From Gnetum montanum (Eukaryota > Streptophyta > Gnetopsida > Gnetales > Gnetaceae), in NCBI GenBank assembly GCA_015680685.1, contig MNCI01011158.1:454113-496675 (forward strand): DNA of 42,563 nucleotides, in the 5' to 3' direction. Shown piece after piece: positions 21,530-32,594 of this stretch. How positions within the stretch are numbered: the first letter of the stretch is position 1; the number at the start of each line of letters is the position of its first letter. Under the pieces are notes generated by a model that was given only the letters and a program-made list of their open reading frames with translations, had not been told where the DNA came from and searched no databases. The position numbers and the translations under genes were made by a program.

Positions 21530-21820
21530 ATGACTATAAACTAGCACAAATCATCCTTGAGCCATGATGTTAAAATGGCACAACAGCTCATCCTTCGGCC
21601 ATGACATTAAACTGGCACAATAGCTCATCCTTGGGTCATGACATTAAACTGACACAACAACTCGTCCTTGGGTCATGATGTTAAACTGGCATAATATCCA
21701 CTATCCGCTACGACATTAAACTAGCATCCAGCAATCTGCTAGGACTATAAAGTAGCACATCACGGTCTGCTAGGACCTTAAATTGTGTTCACAATCTACC
21801 AAGACTTTAAATTGGCATGT
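21530..21820 (+). repeat. ~37-bp array of TTAAACTGGCA motif in A2
   Basis: TTAAA anchors at 21570, 21607, 21644 and 21681 are exactly 37 bp apart, then 35 bp (21716) and shorter. The unit is a variant of GGTCATGACATTAAACTGGCACAA...CTCATCCTT, and later units read CTGCTAGGACxTTAAA. Non-coding, directly downstream of protease, matching the position of the array in A1. Confidence 0.85.
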
Positions 21821-22600
21821 TGTTAATCTTTTAAAGAACTTGCCATTAATGCAGCCTTAGTGGCACTCACAGCATCATCGCCTCCCACCATTCTCCTAAT
21901 CTTTCGAGGCACTTGCCATTAGTGCGAACTTCAGAAGACTCGCAACATCATTGCCCTGGCACTTTCACTGGCTTCTTGAGCACTTGCAACTAGCATAGCA
22001 TTTGACGCATTTACAGCATCTTCACATCTCGCACTTGTAGCATCTTCACATCTAGCATTTACACTTGCATTACACATTTTGTGGTTTTCTTGTCTTCTCT
22101 GAGCTGTGTTCGTAGGATGAAGCCTTGGAGGCAGTCGTGCAAAGATGCATCTCATCGCAGCAACCAATTACCATGTTGCTCTGATGTGCATGATTGGACT
22201 AGTTAAGCCACTTAAGAGTGCACATCCTCCTTATCCCTGTTACAGCCTATGCACATCCACTCCTTCATCCCAATATCCTCTCATCTCCCACATACTCAAG
22301 ATTTCACATCCCTCTGGCATACACATTGTGACGTACATGGCATTCTCTTCACATCAACCACTGAACTCATGACGAATGTAATGGAACTCGTCCCATGGGG
22401 AGCCTTTGTGGGCTAGTCAAAGCCCTAAATGGATGTAACATAACTCATCGCAAGGAGGAAACACTTGTTCTACAGATGCAATGTGGTTACATCAAAGAAA
22501 AGCCCCTTTACTTGATGGCCCATCCCTTGCAGCTAGTATTCAGTAGTACGCCAAAACAAACAGAGGTTCGCCTCGCAGCAAAAAAAAAACCCCCCTGTAC
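21821..22600 (+). other. A2 3' non-coding internal region
   Basis: No RT, RNase H or integrase motif on either strand. It includes two imperfect copies of CACTTGCCATTAGTGC-type sequence (21835-21925), short GCATCTTCACATCT repeats (22015-22065) and a duplicated CTTGATGGCCCATC (about 22509 and 22601) around an A10 run. The polypurine tract cannot be identified. Confidence 0.55.
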
Positions 22601-23265
22601 TTGATGGCCCATCTCTTACATCACGTTGCATAGCATAGTGCAATGTAGCACTCGGTCACACTGTGTAGCATAGCGTAGCGTAGCACCATGTCATGTTGTG
22701 TAGCGTAGCGCAACGTAGCATCCTATCACATTGTGTAGCGTAGCACCTATCAAGCTGTGTAGCATAGAGTAGAATAGCGTAGCGTAGCACACATGACAAG
22801 TTGTGCAGACAACATCCTATGTCCGTGCATAACATGGGATGAGCGTAACAGATAGTGTCTTGTGTCCTACGCATAACATGGGATGAGCGTAACAGACAAT
22901 GTCCTATGTCCTACGCATAACATGGGACAAGCTATGTAGACAACATTGCATGTCTCGCGCATAACACAGGACGAGCATAACAGACAATGTGTTGTGTCCT
23001 ATGCGTAACACGAGACAAGCGTAGCAGATAGCATCCCATGTCCCACTCATAACATGGGACGAGCATAGCAGATAGTGTCCTATGTCCTGCACATAACACG
23101 AGATAAGCGTAGCAGATAGCATCCCGTGTCCTATGCATAACAAGGGACAAGCTGTGCAAACAACATCCCATGTCCTGCACATAACATGGGACAAGCGTAG
23201 CAGACAGTGTTCTATGTCCTGCACGTAAGACGGAATAATCATAACAAACAACATCCCATGTCTAC
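22600..23265 (+). repeat. A2 3' LTR, truncated in U3
   Basis: Carries the same two arrays as the 5' LTR: 35-bp units with TAGCA anchors at 22646, 22681, 22716 and 22741 (one interval shortened by 10 bp), then 44-bp units with TAAC/TAAG anchors at 22830, 22874, 22918, 22962, 23006, 23050, 23094, 23138, 23182 and 23226. Homology to the 5' LTR stops near 23265, before TATA, R and U5. Confidence 0.85.
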
Positions 23266-23600
23266 TTCAATTTTGGGTTTTATAGCTACTACGACTACCT
23301 CTTTGGCTTCATGGTTGAATTAGTGTAGATACAATGCTAGCATATCCTAGGATCAATCCCTATGAGTTCAAGATATGACCAACTAAAGGTTGTTGGCCAT
23401 TTGTTAACCACCTTCAACAACATCTATTTCTATTCAGGAGCAAGATTGGCATTAATGATTACTGGTTTGCCATTTTTCAAAAATGCATACTCCATTCTAG
23501 TAGGTGGAGTTTTTAACTCTACAGGTTCTTATTTAAAATTTTCAAGGATTTCCAACTCTTCCCAATTAGTATCATCATTTGCATCATTAGAGAGTTGGTG
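23266..23600 (-). pseudogene. B3 reverse transcriptase, N-terminal fragment
   Basis: The minus strand reads PVELKTPPTRMEYAFLKNG, PVIINANLAPE, a stop or two, then FSWSYLELIGIDPRIC and a degraded ...NPKLK. This is the pre-RT/RT start common to plant Ty3/Gypsy polyproteins: ELKxLPxxLKYAFL, PVIIxxxLxxEQ, FAWSxxDxxGIDPxxxxH, then RLNP. The catalytic YVDD region would lie beyond 23266 and is absent, replaced by A2. Confidence 0.75.
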
Positions 23601-23825
23601 ATGAACTTCCTCTAGTTCATCCATGCTTTCAATATAAGCACATGTCAAACTCTTAATAGGTTCCATGCAAAGTGTGCTACTTCCAAGATTAGCTATTAGC
23701 CACTAGGTACCCTCCTATTATGTGGCTGCTGCATAGAAGCACATTCAAATATCTGCCTCATCTGCACATTGCTTGCATGCAGAAATGGATGCTCCTTTTA
23801 TGGATCAAAGTTTCTACATGCAATT

Positions 23826-24215
23826 TCACCTTGTATCATTGTACATGATGCATGGAACTCGTTTCTTTTCAATCTTTCCAAATGCTTTTTCCTTGGAATT
23901 CTCTAGGGAAAGATCTCTAATGCTCATTTGTGCATCAACAATGCTTAACCAAGCCCTTTCCATAATGATTGGGAAGTCCCCCTTGCAATTGTCAACTTTG
24001 ATTACCAGGGAATTAACAAGATAAGACCACCCATAGATAGTGGTTACAATATCTTCTACCAGTCCCAATGGAATAGTGATGGACTGATCTACTAGTTCTA
24101 AATAGATGTTTCTCTTCTTGAGAGGAGGCAGGTTCCAGGCATTGTACATTTCATAAGAAATCAGATTAACTTCAAAACCTGAGTCAAGAAAAGCTTTGCA
24201 TGGCTCTTTCCCAGC
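23826..24215 (-). pseudogene. B3 aspartic protease
   Basis: The minus strand reads CKAFLDSGFEVNLISYEMY, then LVDQSITIPLGLVEDIV, VIKVDNCKGDFPIIMERAW and LSIVDAQMSIRD. The catalytic LDSG, the flap strand and the PIIMxRxWL strand are in retropepsin order and spacing, and unlike in family A the DSG triplet is canonical. The usual GRPxL reads ERAWL. The related protease debris at 37340-37143 has MIMGRAQLKTIN. Confidence 0.72.
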
Positions 24216-24959
24216 AATCTACAAATAGATGAGAGGACTTCCAAGATAAGCTCTTTTCCTAGAAAGGTTACTATCCTTGATCCAATCAAATATAGTGTGG
24301 GTTAACATTACTGTGCAGATCTTAGGTAGTGTTTGGTTTGAAGGGCTCTCGAAAGGAATGGATGCAAAGGATGAAGGAGATACATGGCGACCAGCCACAT
24401 AAGTAGATAAGAGTTTAGTATGGCTATTAGTTTGAAATAATGGTCTTTTATAGGACCTTGATTTTGAACCACTTGGCTAAGGAGCCAACTGTAAGTTAAT
24501 AATCCTTGTAGCATTACATTGTTATAGCTAAGCTGGATGCTCACCCTGCATGAAGGGAGCAGGTGGTAATTGGGTTGAGGGTGGAGGAGCATGTGCTAAA
24601 GGATGAGGAGGATGATAGGGATGGGGTTTCTCCTTTATGAGATGGAGAATGAGTTTTGTGATACCCCAAAGGGTGGTAGTGATGCTAAAAAGAAACATGA
24701 CTAAAAGAGTCATGTAGAGACATTGGTTGTTAAACATAATACCCATACAAATCTATCTACTTGTAAAGGTACTACTACCTCGATGGTGGCATCCCCAATG
24801 ACTATGGGTGTTGCCACTGTTGATACTACTCATACAGTTGTGGTGGAGCTCCACTTGGATAATAAGCTTGTTGTTGTTAGTGGAATTGTCTTGGGTTGCC
24901 TTAAGGATAACACAATCATCTAGGTGCTTGCCTTCATGCTAGCCTAGGATTCGAAGCAT

Positions 24960-26761
24960 ATACCCCATATTTTTATAAGTGTTACACAACAAAGCAACAT
25001 CCTTTGGGATGTTCATATTGGCAAATGTCACATCCACCATCATCATCTAATTCTAACTCAACAACCTCTTCTACTACTGGAGCCTTGCCCTTACCTCTTT
25101 AGTAGGCACGTTTAGCTTCTTTCCTTCTTCTATGGTCATGATCACTACTCTGCTCTCTTGATTTTTCTACAATTTTTAGAGTAGTTTGAAATTTTTTGTC
25201 CAAAGAATCCAATAATTTATCAATCTTGGCTGATATAGTGAAAATAGATTTTTAAATTAACAAGGCTTTTTGCTGCACCACCTCATCAAGTGGTGCCTCC
25301 TCCTTGTTGTCACAAAACCAAACCTCCTTTTTCCTAATGGAAGGATTCCTATTATATTTCTTAGCACTTTCTCATTTTCTTAACTCTCCCTCTTCTATTG
25401 CTACTTGATCTATTAGCCTTTGGATTTGATGAACTCTAAGTTCAATAGTCTTCCTTGGGCATAGACCACAAGAGTTCTTCTCATTTTTGATCAAAGTCCA
25501 TCTATGATGTGGCGAAGTTGTTCCCACTGAGAATAACCATGACCAGGGCAACAATGTATGAGAGAATAGTAGCTACCCAGGGCAACGTCTAAGGGTTCAT
25601 GTGTTCCTTTCTTTCATCCTTGGATTTGCCTTCTCAAATTACACACTTGAGAGTACATATGATATTTATCATTGAATAACTCTAGCATTGTACTCCACCT
25701 ACAGATGTATTTTGGCTCCAAGGACCGATACCAGCTTTCTACTTCCTTGATGAGTGTCCTAGGAAATAGCTTTAATTTCTATCAATCATTCTCAATATTC
25801 TATAAGGCATAGGCATTGTGAAGGGCTTGAAGATGTGTTTGCAAATCAAAGTTATATCCCCCTCAAATCTAGGGATATTGTTCATGTCAAGTTGCTTGAT
25901 CCAACTATCTTTCACATGCTTGGTTGGAATTTTTATTGCCTCTGCAATGTTCAACATGCTTTAAGTGGCAAGTAAAGGCTCATCATCATCATTATTTCAA
26001 TGATGCCTATGATTTCCTCTCCTAGCCCTTCATTCATGATGGGTCTAATGATCATTATTATGCCACTATTCACCTTCATCATAGTTTTCCTTTTTGCGAC
26101 GTTTGTCAAAACCAAAAGAGGAAGAAGAAGATGTAGATGAAGAGGGCAAAGAGGAAGGAGGACTACCACCACCATGGTATTTGCCACTATCTCTATGCTT
26201 GTCACAACCATGTTCATCAGCTTTCTTATCGTATTAATGCTTGCCCGAGCTACTTCTTTGACTCCCACTTTTGCCTGAACCCAAATTATTGATAGTGGAC
26301 TATAGTTTCATATTCAAGTCCCCATCATCAATGTCAAGGTGTGGAGAATTTTCATGTTGAGAACCCCCAAAGGGAGGATCCTCGTTATCATTTTGGTTAA
26401 GTAGGAACAAGGGATTGATGAACCATTTCTCCTTCATAGCCTTATGGTGCTTCTCCTAGTGTCAATCTCTCCTATGTTATGTTTTAGTGGGACGATAGTC
26501 TTGGTAGTCATGGTCATGCACAACATACTCTTCTTAAAGATCCTGGATGCCCAACCTCCTAAGAGCATGGAGCAACATCCAGGGCACAAATTAATCAGGA
26601 GGCATTACAATGTTGTCCTCCATATCTCACAATCATAGTTGTTCATCTTGATGCAAGATCAAGATGAAGTCAGTCACATACTCATTTGAATGAGTATATA
26701 CCACCTTGCATTCTTGAGGCACTGGCAATTTAGTATCATCATGCTTATGAGAAGAAGACAT
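24960..26761 (-). pseudogene. B3 gag
   Basis: ATG at 26761 gives MSSSHKHDDTKLPVPQECK, followed by stops. The capsid core is at 25957-25700 (IKQLDMNNIPRFEGD), matching PKLDLNNFPKF at 1630 and the 41550 copy. A CX2CX3HX4C knuckle, CDICQYEHPKGCC, lies at 25032-24994; this spacing (one residue shorter than the retroviral CX2CX4HX4C) is what Athila-type gag uses. A proline/glutamine/tyrosine-rich tail follows (24960-24540), similar to 39650-39330. Confidence 0.68.
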
Positions 26762-26896
26762 TTTTCAATTATAATAAGATATTAGTGTGCTTAAATTATT
26801 ATATTTATTTCTAAAATGAATGTGATCATAGGGTTCGTCCGATGATGTTAATGATTTTTACTATGCCTAGACAGTGCATGTTTCAAACAAAAAGAG

Positions 26897-26915
26897 TCCC
26901 TTGCAACGGTGCTAA
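26897..26915 (-). other. B3 primer-binding site, tRNA-Asp type
   Basis: Minus strand TTAGCACCGTTGCAAGGGA follows LTR end CATCA at 26916. Compare TGGCGCCGTTGCCGGGGA; differences are mostly transitions. Confidence 0.65.
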
Positions 26916-27780
26916 TGATGAGTGGTGACTACCCCTACACTGAACCATACGAATCACTAGCTGTTCATGCATGATCTGGTCGAATTCCATGGACCCTTTA
27001 TCTTCTGATACACTAGCCTCTAGGAAGTGAACTTGCCCTAATGGTCATTTATTCTCTTCCCAATTACACTTGTGATATGCAAAGGTATGGTTAAGTGTAA
27101 TTGAGGCATATGATTTTTATTATTTTTTATGTTTATGTTTTGGGTGCTTAAAATAAAGGATGAAAGAAATGAAGTAATTTAATTGCTAATTTAATCTAAT
27201 TAATTAACCAAGGTCTAACTAATCCTAACATAAGAATCTAGTCCCACTTTCCATACACATCTTGAACACATATAACATTACTAGGTTACCAAACGTTAAG
27301 CGTCACTAGGATTATCAAGCATCATGCGCATGCTTGAAGTGGTCGTAATTATGTGCTTAATTAATTGTTAGTTAATCTAGTTTAATTTAGCTTAATTACT
27401 TAAAGCATTGAAGGAAATTGCATGAAACTTTAAATGCATGAAGAAAATATTTAATTTAGCCAAAGTGCTGTAAGGTTTATAAGAAAGCTTGCCCTTATTG
27501 CCACACACACTACCGTGGTCAAGTACAGCAATGCTCAAATAAAGATCTGTACACTCAATGACTCCTACTACGGGCACTTGGGAAAATATTCTAACTCTAG
27601 GGAAGAAAAACTATAAGAGCTTTGCTATACTATGACAAATATTATCATAAATATGGCGGGTAAGCACATATTTATAAGCAAAAATAGACACTGCATCAAC
27701 AAGGCCGCATCAATGTATCAAATCATGCATCAACGGGGCCTAGTCAACAACACTTAGTCGACACAACCAATTTATGATTA
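26916..27780 (-). repeat. B3 5' LTR
   Basis: Minus strand: U3 with CATCAATG/GTTGATGC repeats (27770-27690), TATA GCTTATAAATATG at about 27678, R with CAATAAAGATC-like signal near 27545, and an AT-rich U5 ending CCACTCATCA at 26916. It is the best match for 1804-2700. The U3 start is approximate. Confidence 0.7.
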
Positions 27781-28955
27781 ATCAATTGTTTATCTCATCT
27801 TCTTTGTAATCCTTTCACTTGACACCTAACTTTCAAGAATTTTGCTTTATGAATTTACTAAATTACTATCCATACTTAATTTCATCATCCTCATGTCTAA
27901 ACCTTTCCTATGGCTCTCATTCGATCCCAAGATTACCAAAAAATTCATAGAAAATAGGTCAAACTTTAAAAGAAAATTATTGACTTTGGTAGTGTTGATG
28001 CAACTACATTCCTCGATGCAATCCTATCATTGCATCAACATTGTGCATCTATAAAATCCTATAAATATGCATAAGGAGTTAAAAAGTTTTTGTCCTTTTA
28101 CTTATTCTACAAAAAGAGATTTTGCTAGTCTATGAGCCCAAAACCTTCTAGAGGAAATATCTCACATACCAAAAACTTGATTTCAATCATTCAAAAACAT
28201 ATAATCTCTATGTTATGGGGAAAAACCTATGATTTTGAATGCTCCAAGAACCTCAATTTTGACTGATTAAGGTAGTTTATGTTAAGTAATGATTAAAATA
28301 ATAAGTATTTAAGAATGATTAGTTATCTTAGAACCACCAAACTAATAGATTGTGATTACTTAGGAGTGTTAGAGTCAAATTTTTTGAAATTGAGTTAAAC
28401 CCCAAGGACAATCAAGAATAATTATGCCTAAAAACATAATAATTAAACACTAATGATTGATTATCCATGTGATTATAAATGACACCTAAAAGAGGTCCAC
28501 ATGCATGTGATCCATTTTAGAGGAGGGAGTAGCACCCAAGAGGAGGATGTGGTTTAGTGCAAGGACAATCATAATAAAAACATGAGGGCACACCTAGGCT
28601 CCTCAAAGAAGAGCCCAAAGTGAAATTTATCTAATAAATTTCAACCACAAAGATTAAACAGTCTATGCAAGATAAAGTACCTAGACTAAGGCCAAGCATG
28701 GAGGTCACATTAACGAAGGTCTATCTAGAAAAGATTCAAATAAAGGAAATTCAAAGCTTCATCCTATAGAAGCAAAACTTTGGACCCTTCTAGAAGTTTG
28801 CTTCTAAAAAGGTTCAAGAATAATTATAGGTGTCACCACTTTGATTCATCATTTCCACCAGTGAGGAATGATACCTTGGCTAAACCTACCTCTTCTAGAA
28901 TAATTTCTAAGAAGACACCATCATAAAAATTAAGAATATCACCATCTCCTACCTA
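27781..28955. other. Unassigned AT-rich region
   Basis: No coding frame or terminal repeat I can support. It may include the leader of the family E copy that follows, but I see no match to the 13630-13830 leader. Confidence 0.45.
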
Positions 28956-31180
28956 GTGGAGTTCATTGCAAAGGTCTTGGAACTTCCAAATATTAGGGCC
29001 AAGCTAGTAAAGATATTCACCTGGTTTGATGCTAACAGCAAAAAAAAGTGGATCCAAAGATGCTATGGAGTACATCAGAAAGAGTATGGTGCACTCACTC
29101 AAATGGAGCTAGGATATTTCAAGCTTACATCATACCCCTAAATCCCATGATGCACCCAAGTAAGGTCACATCCTTTTCTACTAAGGCTTGTATTACACTC
29201 AACAAAAAGTTTCTAGTCAACATGCCCCAACTCATTTTCTCTAGATAGAATAGTAGTTCATAGAAAATGAGAAGGGTAAAAAGACACTTCCCTTCCTGTG
29301 CTTAATCAAGAAACTATATAAAAGAAGAACAATCACTTGCTACTTCAATGATACTCTCAAAAGAACCAAGAGATGATAAGGGAGAAGGCACCTCTGCAAC
29401 TTCGAGAAGATGTATCATATTTGTCAACCAAGGACATACCAAGTGCAAAATAAAGACTAATGTAGTAAAGAGAACAATAATAAGCATCTAGTGGAGGATC
29501 CATGAACTATTACCCTACAATGAGTCATCTAAATAAAACTGTCTAAATTGTAAGATGCTAATAGGATGAGTTGTCTAATCTATTATCTACACATAGAAGC
29601 TAATCCATTGTTTAAGTTAATCCTACCACATAAGGATTTGTAGTATCCTTACCATGTAAGCAAATGCCAAAAATCTTAGGTCATGATATAGCTTTCTCTA
29701 TGATGCTAAAGGAAGGGGAAAATGTGATAGTGATGATCATGCCACATAAAAGGGTAGGAGACAACTATGAAGGTACTAGTAGATTGCATAGGAGAAATAC
29801 TAAAGGTTCCTACAACATCTATTCTAGAATTTTCTATAATGGCAAACATCTAAATATCTACAACAATGAAATATATGGGCATGATAGTAGCATAGCATGA
29901 GGAAGTGCTAGACAGAATGGTGATTGTTGGACCAATGATTTTGAATGTCTTTGACATCTTAAAAGATATCATAGCAACCCAATCTATCTTGATTAGGATA
30001 AGAAACAAGCTTCTGATTGCATAAATGTAACTTCATTAGACTATATTATTTTACCAACTATTGGTAACCGAAGTTCCATAACTCAAAGCCTACTTGTTTG
30101 ATCCTAATATTCTCCAATGTGGCTTGGCTTAATAAGAGATGAGGCCTTTGAATAGCTCAAGGCCAAACAATAACAAGTGGAGATAGAGAAAGAAAAGGTT
30201 AGCTAGGATGCATCCTTGATGGTAGGAATACAAAGAACATAAAGATATAGTAAAAGAGAATTACCAACTACTTAGGGTTTAAAAGCAAAAAAAAAAAAAT
30301 TAGCAGAATATCTTAAGAACAAACAAGAACAATTAGAAAAAATGAATGCTAATATGTAGAGATTGGTAGCTAAAAATAGGAAACTTTCAATGGAGAAGGT
30401 GTACATAATAAGGCAAAAGTTGGTAATTGAGATAACCACTTATCTAAATGAGGACCTAAAGTTGAAAGCTCAAGATCTATTATAGGGAATACGTTCACAT
30501 GCAGAAGAAGATCAATAAAAAAGAGATTTGACTAGCCAAATCTAAGATGAATAAAGATCTTCAACAACTATAATGCAATGAATGGTAGCCCATTTTGATG
30601 GATTAAATGCATATAAAAAAGTTCTAATTTGCATGAAGGAGCTGGAAATTAAAGAGATAATGAAGTATATGCAATTAGTCAATCTCTACTATACCAATCT
30701 CGTAATACTCATTGATGGGAGGCCCAGATCTGAATTGGAAAAATAAATGATTATTAATTTATACTTATTGTACAAAAATAAGTACAACCTTCATAAGGAG
30801 AAGCACTAGAAACTAGAAGTAATCAACATGGAGCTTGAGATTCTAAAAGAAAAATTTGAAGATCAAAGAGCAGTAGCTAAGAACCTAGCTAAGAGAATGA
30901 GCAACTACTAAGAGCTAAAAAATACAATGAAGCTATTTGACATTGACTGTAAAGAATTCACTGTTTATTTTATCAATGTTAATGAAATGTTTTCTATCTT
31001 ATCTTATCCATGGGAGGTGGTAACCACTGCAACTCTAGAAAAATTGACCCAAATGATCAATGATTCCAAAATCAAGAAAGAAAAGATAAGAGTTTTGATT
31101 GATGCATTTCAATTGAGATCAGTAGAAGCAAGGCAACTACAACTAACACTGAGGCATGAGAAGTTACAAGAGTTACCTTA
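28956..31180 (+). pseudogene. Family E coiled-coil ORF, copy 2 (unrecognised)
   Basis: A degenerate frame with many stops. The first part (28956-29141) reads MEFIAKVLELPNIRAKLVKI then KKKWIQRCYGVHQKEYG. From about 29990 to 31180 the translation is dominated by K/E/L-rich heptad-like helical sequence, ending MKLFDIDCKEFTVYFINVN ... LRHEKLQELP. Residues EIMKYMQLVNLYYTNLVILI...ELEK and KLEVINMELEILKEKFEDQR (about 30654-30860) align with copy 1 at 12870-12680. No enzyme motif seen. The function could be structural (gag-like) or unrelated to transposition. A family-B-like LTR follows at 31380. Confidence 0.55.
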
Positions 31181-31379
31181 GCCTAGAAGAACTTAAGACA
31201 CATGCTTTAGGTCATTCTTTTATACATATTGACACAAGCCATTTTTTGAAATGTATTTAATTTTAAGAAGTCAACAGTTATAAACAATCAAGTAACTTTT
31301 GTAACATGGTACTCAAGTCAGTCAGTCTGTTAGTCTTATCACTCTCATAATTTTGGAAATAACTCGATCCTAATTTTGT

Positions 31380-32252
31380 TAACTTGAGAAGGGTTTTCAG
31401 TCAATTGTGGAGCCATGATGAATGTTTATTTTAATTGGTTGCATCAATGTCAATTTATACCTTGCTTTGTTAATGCATCAATGTTTATGCAAGCTCAACA
31501 AATGTCTATATATAAATGCATGTAGCCACTACATTTATAGCACCATTCGATCAATAGTATAGTATCAATTTGTTAGTTTGTTTCTGTAAAAGTTAGAATT
31601 TTTCACTGAGTACCTATAGCATGAACCAAGTGAATTGAATGGAATTTTATTCAAGTAATAATATACCTAGATATATTTTCATTGTGGCAATAAAATCAAA
31701 ATCCATTTCCTTCATTATAGCACTTGGCTTAGCTTGTAGTTTTCTTAATTGCAATTTATTTTAATTGTTTATCAATTTCATGAAATTAGTTAAATTGATT
31801 AATATACCTTTTATTATACTTAATTAAATCACATGAATACAACTAATTTCAAACATAAAAGCATTAAGGTTTAATAGTCTTAGTAGTGTAGGACTTGGTA
31901 TGTACAATAATGGATACTTGGCAACCTAGCAATGTTGATGCATGTTTAGGATGTGTATGGTAAGTTGGAAATGAATGCTTTATGCCTAGGCTAGATTAGA
32001 TTTATTTTTTTACTTAGATTAATTAGTTTAGAATTTTAATATTTTAATAATAATAATTTCATTGTGTACCTAAATCACACTTAACCATACACACTAACTT
32101 TACACAAGTGTGATTGGAAAGATAATAATCATTAATCTAACCCTTAGCTATCTAAGGCATTTAAACTAGTCTTAGTCCATGGAATTTGATTCGATTGTAC
32201 TTAAATGTTTGTGATCTATATGATTGAATGTAAGATCTACTTTGCTACTCAT
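31380..32252 (+). mobile_element. Family-B-like LTR
   Basis: Contains CATCAATG repeats (31433-31490), a TATA box CTATATATAAATGC (about 31506), a poly(A)-type AATAAAATC, the shared U5 blocks (TTAGGATGTGTATGG, CTTAACCATACAC, GTCCATGGAATTTGATTCGA) and an end near CTACTCATAAATGA, comparable with CCACTCATCATTGG in other copies. It may be the 3' LTR of the family E element before it, or an independent insertion. Confidence 0.6.
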
Positions 32253-32590
32253 AAATGATAGATCATGATTCTTATTTTATAAGAGATATTGATAAAAGTT
32301 GTTTTTGATGTCAGTCACTTTGTTGATTATGACAATGAATATGAAATGTGATTTTATGATAACCATCTTGATAGAAGGTAGACAATCAAATTTTCTAGCA
32401 ATATAGTTTATGTCAAAGAGGATAGAATGTGGCTAGTTTGATACTACCACTTCCTATATGGGTTGAAGCATCAATGTGTATGGGTGTATGTGCGAAATAA
32501 AAAAGAAAAATAAAGGAGAAAAGTTAGAAAGAGAGAGAGGGAAAAAAAAGATTAGGATAAGAGCACCACATAAGTTTGTGGAAAGAGAGA
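32253..32590. other. Unassigned spacer
   Basis: No gene or primer-binding site is recognisable after the LTR; A/G-rich low-complexity near 32500-32560. Confidence 0.4.
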
Positions 32591-32594
32591 GTAT

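Larger units (their letters stand above)
15454..23265 (+). mobile_element. Element A2: second gag-pro-only element, 3' LTR truncated
   Basis: Plus-strand relative of A1: 5' LTR (about 15454-17060), primer-binding site (17067), repeat-rich leader, gag (17671-20290), protease (20338-21198), the TTAAACTGGC array (21530-21820), and a 3' LTR recognisable only by its U3 arrays (about 22600-23265). After protease there is again no RT, RNase H or integrase. The LTRs are not alignable by eye with those of A1, but gag, protease and downstream array correspond block by block. The 3' LTR stops at 23265 inside its 44-bp array, where reverse transcriptase of a family B element begins. Outer boundaries are approximate and no target duplication can be tested. 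Confidence 0.82.
23266..27780 (-). mobile_element. Family B (Athila-like) element B3, truncated in RT
   Basis: Minus strand in order: LTR (27780-26916), primer-binding site, gag start at 26761, gag with CCHC knuckle, protease, and the N-terminal part of reverse transcriptase, ending abruptly at 23266 where A2 begins. Gene order, the CX2CX3HX4C knuckle and the tRNA-Asp-type primer site match Athila-like Ty3/Gypsy elements. All frames contain stops. Confidence 0.78.

Noticed and set aside
22656-23254. Similar minus-strand frames (72-116 residues)
   Set aside because: Same array in the truncated 3' LTR of A2.
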